From positions 96,673 to 160,672 of the forward strand of contig NZ_CAXUNP010000003.1 in NCBI RefSeq assembly GCF_964252635.1: a DNA stretch of 64,000 bases, given 5' to 3'. This DNA is from Jatrophihabitans sp964252635 (GTDB lineage Bacteria > Actinomycetota > Actinomycetes > Mycobacteriales > Jatrophihabitantaceae). Positions 16,241 to 23,096 of the stretch are shown here, piece by piece (the stretch's first letter is position 1; the number at the start of each line of letters is the position of its first letter). The position numbers and the translations under genes are program-made. The notes under the pieces are model-generated. The model ran no database searches, was not told the origin of the DNA, and saw only the letters and a program-made list of their open reading frames with translations.

Positions 16241-17680
16241 TCAGGTCAGCGGGCGGGTCGCGCCGAAGATCGTCCCCGGGTCGTACATCGAGCTGACCTC
16301 GACGTACCCACCGCTGTACGGCGCTTGGATGATCTGCCCGTTGCCCTTGTAGATGGCCACGTGGTGGATACCGCCGATGCCGCCGTTGCTCCAGAACAGC
16401 AGGTCCCCGGGCTTGAGGTGGCTCAGCGACGGGTGATAGCTACCGGCCTGGGTGTACTGGGTGGCGGCGTAGTGGGCCATCGAGATGTAGGGCCCCCACG
16501 CGTACATGGCCAGGCCGGAGCAGTCGTAGCCGCGGACGTAACAGTCGTTCGGCGCGCCGTTGCTGGCGTCGCACACGCCGTAGCCCGGCCCGCTCGAACC
16601 GCCACCGGCCCACGCGTAAGGCGTGCCCAGGGTCGTCATCGCCCGGCGCACCGCCGCCCGACCGCGGGCCGCGGTCCAGCTGCCCCCGGAGGCGTGCACC
16701 GGTGCGCTGTAGGTGTAGCTGCTCCCACCGCCACCGTGCTTCTTGTGGTGCTTGCGTGCGTACGCCGCCGCGGCGGCCGCCTGCGCTCGCTGCGCGGCGA
16801 TCCGGCGGGCCTTCGCAGCACGTTCCGCAGCCAGGCGGCGCTGGTAGGCGAGGTAGCGCTGGTAGGCGTTGTACGCGGCCCGCTGCCCGGTGAGGGTGGC
16901 CAGGTGGGCCTGCGCGGCGCTGAACGCGTTCTGCTGCGCGGTCAGGGCGGCCTGACTCGAGGCCAGGGTGGACTCCAGCGACGCCTTGCGGGACGCCTGC
17001 AGGGACACCGCGGCAGCGGCGGCGCGCTGGGCGGACTTCGCCGTCGCCGTCAGGACCTTGAGGCGCTGCACGGCCAGGCGCGCCTTCGCGGCCGTGTTGG
17101 ACGCGGCGATCGACAGCTTCTGCGAGCGACCGATGGCGTCGGTCTTGTTCCGGACGATGAAGTTGTTCAGGGCCGACTGGTCGAGCAGGGCCGTCGGGTT
17201 GCTGGCCTGCAGCAGGGCGCCGGTGGAGTCGCCGGACTGACCGCTGATGTAGATGGACTGCACCTCGCGCACGGCACTGTCGTGGTTGGCCTTGACCGCG
17301 GCGACAGCGCGCGAGTTCGCGGCGATCGCGCTGCTGGCCCGGGCCTGTCCGGCGCGCTGGTTGGCGACCGCGAGGGCCACCTTCTGCTCGGCGAGCTCGG
17401 CGGCGCCCTGCAGGGCGGCGAGCTGCGACTGTGCCGCGGCGACCTCGCCGCCGAGCCGGCCCACCGCGGCCGACTGGCGACTGACCTCGGCGTTCGCGGC
17501 CGCCTTCGCCGCAGCTGCTGCGGAGAGCTGGCCGTTGGTGGGGTTCGGCGGCGGCTTCGGCGCCGCCGATGCCGCGCCGGGTGCCACGAACACGGTGACG
17601 GCGCCGATGGCCAGCACCGCGGTGGCAGCGATGGTCCGGCGGCTCGCACCACGGATCGAGGCACGTCTCAGATGCAGCAA
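16241..17680 (-). CDS. secreted C40 (NlpC/P60) peptidoglycan hydrolase
   Basis: A 479-residue exported protein. The N-terminus has arginines, a hydrophobic core (TIAATAVLAIGAVTVFV) and an AxA cleavage site in GAASAA. A long alanine-rich coiled coil follows (about 50-300), as in RipA/CwlO-like hydrolases, then a basic linker and the NlpC/P60 domain with catalytic Cys in YDCSGL (about 387) and His in GIHHVAIY (about 440). It should cut peptide stems in the cell wall. I place the start at TTG 17680, five bases after AGAGGAG, the strongest ribosome site here; the frame is open to 17776, and GTG 17704 is an alternative. Confidence 0.88.
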   Translation of the reverse strand: MLHLRRASIRGASRRTIAATAVLAIGAVTVFVAPGAASAAPKPPPNPTNGQLSAAAAAKAAANAEVSRQSAAVGRLGGEVAAAQSQLAALQGAAELAEQKVALAVANQRAGQARASSAIAANSRAVAAVKANHDSAVREVQSIYISGQSGDSTGALLQASNPTALLDQSALNNFIVRNKTDAIGRSQKLSIAASNTAAKARLAVQRLKVLTATAKSAQRAAAAAVSLQASRKASLESTLASSQAALTAQQNAFSAAQAHLATLTGQRAAYNAYQRYLAYQRRLAAERAAKARRIAAQRAQAAAAAAYARKHHKKHGGGGSSYTYSAPVHASGGSWTAARGRAAVRRAMTTLGTPYAWAGGGSSGPGYGVCDASNGAPNDCYVRGYDCSGLAMYAWGPYISMAHYAATQYTQAGSYHPSLSHLKPGDLLFWSNGGIGGIHHVAIYKGNGQIIQAPYSGGYVEVSSMYDPGTIFGATRPLT

Positions 17681-17881
17681 TGCAACTCCTCTGACATCCC
17701 CCACGCGAACACAGCGAGCCTCAGAGTGCCATTTCTGCCCCATCAGCGCCAGTGACACCACTGAAAACACTGGCAACAGACGTCACAAAGCGGGCCAGAG
17801 CCGACACCGGACAGCACCGGCGGGCACGAAACGGCGGACGTGACCCGCCCACAGAGGCGACCGGCCCCCGGAGGGCGTGCC
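17681..17881. other. 201-base intergenic region upstream of the NlpC/P60 gene
   Basis: Lies between the PAP2 gene end and the NlpC/P60 start, both on the minus strand. A seven-base inverted repeat, GCCAGTG/CACTGGC (17748-17774, 13-base loop), is the only structure I see. I looked for a ydaO-type c-di-AMP riboswitch, common before cell-wall hydrolase genes in actinobacteria, and did not recognise its conserved blocks. Confidence 0.4.
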
Positions 17882-18979
17882 TCAGACGGGGTCGCGCTCC
17901 GGCTCGGGCTCCAGCTCCGGCTCCGGCTCCATCTCCGGCTCCAGGGAGGTCGGCTCGGCCACCTCTGCCGCCGGGTCGTCGCCCCGGGCCGCGCGCCGCC
18001 GTTCCCACCAGCTGACGGCGAAGTGGACGGCGAGGGCGTAGAGCACACCGGCCACACAGTCCAGGACGTAGTGCTCGCCGGTGTAGACCAGCGTGAAGGC
18101 CATGGCCATCGGGTACAGGACGAGTAGGTAGCGCCACCGCGTCGTCAGCAGCGAGCCGATGAACAGGGCGATCAACGTGGCGAACGCGGTGTGCAGCGAC
18201 GGCATGGCCGCGACCGCGTTCGATCCCGCGGTCTGCGCCTTGGCCAGCGTCGTGTTCACGTTGCCGGCGTGCAGCCAGATCCACCCGCGGGTCGACAGTC
18301 GTGCGACCGGTGCGAGGTCGCCGTCCTTCGCGGCCAGCCACGGCGGGGCCTCGGGGAACAGCACGTAGGTGAGCAGGCCGCTGAACGACAAGATGATGAC
18401 CCGCGTGATGTAGCGGATCCAGAGCCGGCGTGCCCGGAGCCACAGGATGGCGGCGACGATCGGCGTCGCCAGGAAGTGCGACGTGTAGACCAGCGTGCAC
18501 AGCCCGTCGTACCAGTGCACGACGAGCGGGTGCGCGGAGTCGTAGAGATGGTTCTGCAGCCACACGGTCGGGTCGATGCCGCCGAAGGTCCAGCGTTCGG
18601 CGTGCACGATGTCGCTCTCGTGCAGCGGGATGCCCAGGCTGTCGGCGATCCCGCGGGTGCGGTCGTAGAGCAGCAGCACGGCCGTGAACGGGGCCCAGTC
18701 GACGAGCACCTGGCCCAGGCGACGCCAGCCCTGACCGAGCCGGGTGAGCAGCAGTCCGGTGACGATGATGCAGGCGAGCGGCAGCCGCGCGGTCGGCACG
18801 GAGCGGAAGATCGTGAAGTACAGCAGGACGCCGGCGTAGACGGTGAGCGCGCCGATGCGGATCCACCGCCACCCGACGGCATGGATCGGACGCATCGCCG
18901 TCGCGGCCAGCCTGTGGCGTGTCGAGGGTCTTCCCGGGGCGTCTGCTGCCGGCCGTTCGCCGGTCGCCTCGGCCACCAC
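17882..18979 (-). CDS. PAP2-superfamily membrane protein (inositolphosphotransferase-like)
   Basis: A 365-residue integral membrane protein with about six hydrophobic segments. It belongs to the PAP2 branch resembling Aur1/inositol phosphoceramide synthase: the signature residues are in AMPSLHTAF (Ser/His) and YTGEHYVLDCVAG (His/Asp), which form the phosphatase-like active site. Relatives act on lipid phosphates or transfer phosphoinositol. The C-terminus is a Glu-Pro repeat tail (PEMEPEPELEPEPE). Candidate starts are GTG 18979, GTG 18976 and ATG 18898; TAAACT eight bases before 18979 favours that one. Divergent from aconitase. Confidence 0.82.
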   Translation of the reverse strand: MVAEATGERPAADAPGRPSTRHRLAATAMRPIHAVGWRWIRIGALTVYAGVLLYFTIFRSVPTARLPLACIIVTGLLLTRLGQGWRRLGQVLVDWAPFTAVLLLYDRTRGIADSLGIPLHESDIVHAERWTFGGIDPTVWLQNHLYDSAHPLVVHWYDGLCTLVYTSHFLATPIVAAILWLRARRLWIRYITRVIILSFSGLLTYVLFPEAPPWLAAKDGDLAPVARLSTRGWIWLHAGNVNTTLAKAQTAGSNAVAAMPSLHTAFATLIALFIGSLLTTRWRYLLVLYPMAMAFTLVYTGEHYVLDCVAGVLYALAVHFAVSWWERRRAARGDDPAAEVAEPTSLEPEMEPEPELEPEPERDPV

Positions 18980-18987
18980 AGGGCGTG

Positions 18988-18993
18988 AGTTTA
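18988..18993 (-). promoter_or_regulatory. -10 hexamer TAAACT of the PAP2 gene
   Basis: On the minus strand TAAACT is eight bases from the GTG at 18979, giving a leader of about one base. The divergent aconitase operator lies about 75 bases away. Confidence 0.45.
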
Positions 18994-19065
18994 CGGGGCG
19001 GATGCCCCGGTGATGCTCTGCGGATACCTTTCCGGCGCGGCGAACGCTCAGGATCGCCGGTGGTA

Positions 19066-19079
19066 TCTTGACGTCAAGA
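19066..19079. promoter_or_regulatory. 14-bp perfect palindrome upstream of aconitase (operator candidate)
   Basis: TCTTGACGTCAAGA reads identically on both strands and is 38 bases before the acn start, within promoter distance. CTTGACG inside it could also serve as a -35 element. The size and symmetry are those of a dimeric repressor site. I recall similar palindromes before actinobacterial TCA-cycle genes but cannot name the regulator. Confidence 0.6.
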
Positions 19080-19116
19080 GATTTTGGACCAGCCACCACC
19101 AGACAGGGAGCACGTC

Positions 19117-21900
19117 GTGACGGCGGAGAAGAACAGCTTCGGGGCCAAGGCAGAGCTGCGCGTCGGCGACGCGACGCTGGACTACTACCGCATCGACGCC
19201 GTCGAGGGGTCCGAGACCCTGCCCTTCAGCCTCAAGGTGCTGCTCGAGAACCTGCTGCGCACCGAGGACGGCCACAACGTCACGGCCGAGCAGATCCGCG
19301 CCGTCGGCGGCTGGGACCCGGACGCCGAGCCCGACACCGAGATCCAGTTCACGCCGGCCCGCGTCGTCATGCAGGACTTCACCGGCGTTCCCGCCGTCGT
19401 CGACCTCGCCACCATGCGTGAGGCCGTGGTCGAGCTCGGCGGCGACGCGGCGAAGATCAATCCGTTAGCGCCCGCCGAGCTGGTCATCGACCACTCCGTC
19501 ATCGCCGACCTGTTCGGCACGCCCGACTCGTTCGCGCGCAACGTCGAGCTGGAGTACGAGCGCAACCTCGAGCGCTACCAGTTCCTGCGCTGGGGACAGG
19601 GCGCCTTCAACGAGTTCAAGGTCGTCCCGCCCGGCACCGGCATCGTGCACCAGGTCAACATCGAGTACCTCGCCCGCGTCGTCTTCAGCCGCAACGGCGT
19701 GGCCTACCCGGACACCCTCGTCGGCACCGACTCGCACACCACGATGGTGAACGGCCTGGGCGTGCTCGGATGGGGCGTGGGCGGCATCGAGGCCGAGGCG
19801 GCCATGCTGGGCCAGCCGGTCAGCATGCTCATCCCGAAGGTCGTCGGCTTCAAGCTCAACGGCGAGCTGCCGGACGGCTCGACGGCCACCGACCTCGTGC
19901 TGACCATCACCGAGATGCTGCGCAAGCAGGGCGTCGTCGGCAAGTTCGTCGAGTTCTACGGGCCGGGGGTGGGCGCGGTGCCGCTGGCCAACCGCGCGAC
20001 CATCGGCAACATGAGCCCGGAGTACGGCTCGACGTGCGCGATCTTCCCCATCGACGACGAGACGCTGCGCTACCTCAAGTTCACCGGCCGCGACGACGAC
20101 CAGATCGCCCTCGTCGAGACCTACGCGAAGGCCAACGGTCTGTGGCACGACCCGTCCGTCGAGCCGCGCTTCTCCGAGACGCTCGAGCTGGACCTGTCCA
20201 CCGTCGAGCCGTCGCTGGCCGGCCCGAAGCGCCCGCAGGACCGCGTTCCGCTGAAGTCGGCGAAGCCCATGTTCCGTGAGGCGCTCAACTCCTACGTCGA
20301 CGGCGACTCCCAGCAGGACTCCGTGGACGAGTCGGTCGGCGAGACGTTCCCGGCCTCCGACCCGGCGGCCCCCGACGCGGACGCCGCTCCCCCGGCCCCG
20401 ACGCACACAGCAGCCGCGAACGCGGACGGCCGCACGTCGAACCCGGTCGCCGTCTCCATCGACGGCACCGACGCCGTCGTCGACCACGGCGCCGTGGTCA
20501 TCGCCGCCATCACCTCGTGCACCAACACCTCGAACCCGTCGGTGATGATCGGCGCCGCCCTGCTCGCCAAGAAGGCGGTCGAGAAGGGGCTCACCCGCAA
20601 GCCGTGGGTCAAGACGTCACTCGCGCCCGGCTCCAAGGTGGTCACCGACTACTACGACCGCGCCGGCCTCACGCCCTACCTCGAGAAGCTCGGGTTCAAC
20701 CTCGTCGGCTACGGCTGCACGACCTGCATCGGCAACTCGGGCCCGATCATCGAAGAGGTGTCGACGGCCGTCAATGACGGCGACCTCGCCGTCACCGCCG
20801 TGCTGTCCGGCAACCGGAACTTCGAGGGCCGCATCAACCCCGACGTGAAGATGAACTACCTGGCCTCCCCGCCGCTGGTCGTCGCGTACGCGTTGGCCGG
20901 GTCGATGGACGTCGACCTCATCAACGACCCGATCGGCCAGGACGAGGACGGCGCGAACGTCTTCCTGCACGACATCTGGCCGTCGCCGCAGGAGATCCAG
21001 GAGACGATCGACTCCGCGATCGCCAGCGAGATGTTCAGCAAGGACTACGCCGACGTGTTCGCCGGCGACGAGCGCTGGCAGGGCCTGCCGACCCCCGAGG
21101 GCGACACGTTCGAGTGGGACGCCGACTCGACCTACGTCCGCAAGCCCCCGTACTTCGAGGGCATGTCGGCGCAGCCGTCGGACGTCACCGACATCGAGGG
21201 CGCGCGGGTGCTGCTGAAGCTCGGCGACTCGGTGACCACCGACCACATCAGCCCGGCCAGCTCGATCAAGGCCGACTCCCCCGCCGGCAAGTACCTGTCG
21301 GAGCACGGCGTCGACCGTCGCGACTTCAACTCCTACGGCTCGCGGCGCGGCAACCACGAGGTGATGATCCGCGGCACGTTCGCGAACATCCGGCTCCGCA
21401 ACCAGATCGCACCCGGCACGGAGGGCGGGGTCACCCGCGACTTCACCGCGGGCGGCGAGGTCACCTCGGTCTACGACGCCTCGGTGAACTACGCGGCCGC
21501 CGGCGTCCCGCTGGTCGTGCTCGCCGGCAAGGAGTACGGCTCCGGCTCGTCGCGCGACTGGGCCGCCAAGGGCACGGCGCTGCTCGGTGTGCGTGCCGTG
21601 ATCGCCGAGTCCTACGAGCGCATCCACCGCTCGAACCTGATCGGCATGGGCGTGCTGCCGCTGCAGTTCCCCGGCGGCAAGACGGCCGAGGACATGGGGC
21701 TCACCGGCGAGGAGACCATCAGCATCGCCGGCATCACCGAGCTCAACGACGGCACGACGCCGCGCACGGTCACCGTCAAGGTCGAGGCCGAGGGGCGCTC
21801 GGACACGTTCGAGGCCACGGTGCGCATCGACACCCCCGGCGAGGCGGACTACTACCGCCACGGCGGCATCATGCAGTACGTGCTGCGGTCGCTGCTGTAG
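19117..21900 (+). CDS. acnA: aconitate hydratase A
   Basis: A 927-residue aconitase that interconverts citrate and isocitrate. Recognisable parts: VGTDSHTTMVNGLGVLGWGVGG in domain 1-2, [4Fe-4S] cysteine ligands in ITSCTNTSNP and YGCTTCIGNSGP, and the swivel domain with YGSRRGNHEVMIRG and KEYGSGSSRDWAAKG carrying active-site serine and arginine. An acidic, proline/alanine-rich insert of about 60 residues (QQDSVDESVGETFPASDPAAP onward) before the Fe-S part is typical of actinobacterial acnA. GTG 19117 is chosen for AGGGAG eight bases upstream; the frame is open to 19084. Single-gene unit with its own operator candidate and a hairpin at its end. Confidence 0.95.
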   Translation: MTAEKNSFGAKAELRVGDATLDYYRIDAVEGSETLPFSLKVLLENLLRTEDGHNVTAEQIRAVGGWDPDAEPDTEIQFTPARVVMQDFTGVPAVVDLATMREAVVELGGDAAKINPLAPAELVIDHSVIADLFGTPDSFARNVELEYERNLERYQFLRWGQGAFNEFKVVPPGTGIVHQVNIEYLARVVFSRNGVAYPDTLVGTDSHTTMVNGLGVLGWGVGGIEAEAAMLGQPVSMLIPKVVGFKLNGELPDGSTATDLVLTITEMLRKQGVVGKFVEFYGPGVGAVPLANRATIGNMSPEYGSTCAIFPIDDETLRYLKFTGRDDDQIALVETYAKANGLWHDPSVEPRFSETLELDLSTVEPSLAGPKRPQDRVPLKSAKPMFREALNSYVDGDSQQDSVDESVGETFPASDPAAPDADAAPPAPTHTAAANADGRTSNPVAVSIDGTDAVVDHGAVVIAAITSCTNTSNPSVMIGAALLAKKAVEKGLTRKPWVKTSLAPGSKVVTDYYDRAGLTPYLEKLGFNLVGYGCTTCIGNSGPIIEEVSTAVNDGDLAVTAVLSGNRNFEGRINPDVKMNYLASPPLVVAYALAGSMDVDLINDPIGQDEDGANVFLHDIWPSPQEIQETIDSAIASEMFSKDYADVFAGDERWQGLPTPEGDTFEWDADSTYVRKPPYFEGMSAQPSDVTDIEGARVLLKLGDSVTTDHISPASSIKADSPAGKYLSEHGVDRRDFNSYGSRRGNHEVMIRGTFANIRLRNQIAPGTEGGVTRDFTAGGEVTSVYDASVNYAAAGVPLVVLAGKEYGSGSSRDWAAKGTALLGVRAVIAESYERIHRSNLIGMGVLPLQFPGGKTAEDMGLTGEETISIAGITELNDGTTPRTVTVKVEAEGRSDTFEATVRIDTPGEADYYRHGGIMQYVLRSLL

Positions 21901-21962
21901 GTCGCCCACGCGCATCCGTCGGTCGCCCACGCGCAACTGTGGGTCGCCCACGCAGTTGTCCG
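21900..21962. repeat. 21-bp direct repeats after aconitase
   Basis: GGTCGCCCACGC starts at 21900, 21921 and 21942, an exact 21-base period, beginning at the last base of the acn stop codon. The third unit diverges after 12 bases and merges with the hairpin. Confidence 0.8.
21934..21958 (+). terminator. acn terminator hairpin
   Basis: CAACTG (21934-21939) pairs with CAGTTG (21953-21958) and TGGG with CCCA inside, leaving a three-base loop and a two-base bulge. It lies 34 bases after the acn stop. Confidence 0.6.
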
Positions 21963-22277
21963 CGCCCCGACCGGTTGCCCCGCGGCGGGGGGGGGGGCAC
22001 GCGCGGGTGTCCGGGGCGGGGGGCGCGGGGGGGGGGGGGGGGGGNNNNNNNNNNCCAGCGATTCGGCAGTCCCCCCGTCCATGCCAGCGAGCGCGAAGGC
22101 GCGCAGCATGGCCGCGAGCAAGAAACGCGTCGTCCCCCGGTAGGGTGCAACTTGTTGCACCGTCTCGTGGTGCCAACTGGTGGACCCGGGAGCCGCCCCC
22201 CCCGCCCACCGGGGGGCGGCCCCCGCAGGGGCCCGGCCCCCGCGGTGTCCCGCCGGGGCGGGGCGCGGACAACTCGC
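21963..22277. other. assembly gap with G-rich, low-quality flanks
   Basis: Ten N at 22045-22054 are preceded by long G runs. AGTTGTCCGCGCCCCG at 21954-21969 is exactly inverted at 22257-22272, and both copies run inward into G/C-rich sequence. This suggests a strong hairpin that stalled sequencing; the bases here are not reliable. To the right of the gap is a palindrome, GGTGCAAC-TT-GTTGCACC at 22144-22161, and a short protein-like stretch on the minus strand (ATG at about 22115, MLRAFALAGMDGG) that runs into the gap. I cannot support a gene from it. Confidence 0.6.
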
Positions 22278-22283
22278 TAATGT
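22278..22283 (+). promoter_or_regulatory. -10 hexamer TAATGT before the interrupted gene
   Basis: TAATGT, six bases, GTG at 22290. The intact promoter-start arrangement shows the start of the broken gene is placed correctly. Confidence 0.55.
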
Positions 22284-22289
22284 CAGGCC

Positions 22290-23024
22290 GTGGACGAGCG
22301 GACGGGGTCGGGCGATTTCGACGACAGGGTCGAGCCCCAGTACCGCAGCGACGACCGCACCGCGTGCTTCGTCTGTGAGACCCGGCCGGCGGTTTGGCGA
22401 CGGTTCCTGACCGACGACCGATTGGTGGACAAGGACGGCACCGGGTTCGCGTTGGGCGGACCGTTGTTCCTCTGCGACTCGTGTGACGGGTTGTTCCGTA
22501 TCTAGGACTACACCGGGCTGACGGCCGCCGCGGAACGACGGCTGCGAGCAGAGGTCGACGAGGACGATCTGACGGACGACGACGATGTCGCGACATGGGC
22601 CGACCGAGAGGTGGGCGTCGTCCTGCCCGCCCTGCACCGCGCGGCTGACGAACCATTCCGGCTGGACCACTTCGTCGAGCAGCCGCACATCGTCGCGCTC
22701 TACAGGTCGGGCTTCGTCGACCTCGATCACCTCACCGGTGCCGTCGACGAGCTCGTGCCGCTCTGGCCGTCGGGTCACCTTCGCACCGTCGCCGACGAGC
22801 GACCGAACCGTTGGGGCGACGACACCGAGCGACACCTGGTCCGCTCGCCGTGGCCGTCTCTGTCGGTCGACGACGTCCTGGACCTCTTGTGGCGTTGGGT
22901 GGAACGCGATCAGGACGGGCTGGTCGACCGCGTTCGCGCCGCACGCATCACCGAGGTGTTCGGCTGGACCGAGGAACGCGCCCGCACCGTCCTGGACGGC
23001 CCCGACCCCCGCGACGACCGCTGA
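22290..23024 (+). pseudogene. zinc-ribbon-like hypothetical gene interrupted by an in-frame TAG
   Basis: One open frame of 245 codons including the terminal stop, broken only by TAG at 22503-22505. The first 71 residues hold two cysteine pairs, CFVC and CDSC, a likely zinc ribbon, ending LFRI; after the stop the same frame continues DYTGLTAAAERRL and runs to a normal stop at 23022-23024, with an acidic stretch (EDDLTDDDD) and a WGDDTERHLVRSPWPSLSVDDVLDLLWRW region. No family recognised. A TAC or TAT tyrosine codon changed by one base would explain the stop. It is 236 bases from the assembly gap, so a sequencing error is as likely as a real nonsense mutation. Confidence 0.65.
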
Positions 23025-23034
23025 GGCGCTCCCG

Positions 23035-23082
23035 AGTTGTCCGCGTCCAGTCGCGCCCGAACGCGTCCGGGCGCGGACAACT
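23035..23082. terminator. bidirectional terminator, 11-bp perfect inverted repeat
   Basis: AGTTGTCCGCG at 23035-23045 is inverted at 23072-23082; an inner GCGCCCG/CGGGCGC stem can form alternatively. It lies between the interrupted gene (plus) and the helicase (minus), which converge. The arm matches the 16-mer that flanks the gap at 21954 and 22257. Confidence 0.7.
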
Positions 23083-23096
23083 GCAGCAGGGAGCGG

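Noticed and set aside
17681..17881. Possible c-di-AMP (ydaO) riboswitch before the NlpC/P60 gene
   Set aside because: The conserved blocks of that riboswitch were not recognisable; only a weak seven-base hairpin is present.
21986..22044. Long G runs as a possible G-quadruplex element
   Set aside because: They abut an assembly gap and have the look of low-quality sequence; no claim can rest on them.
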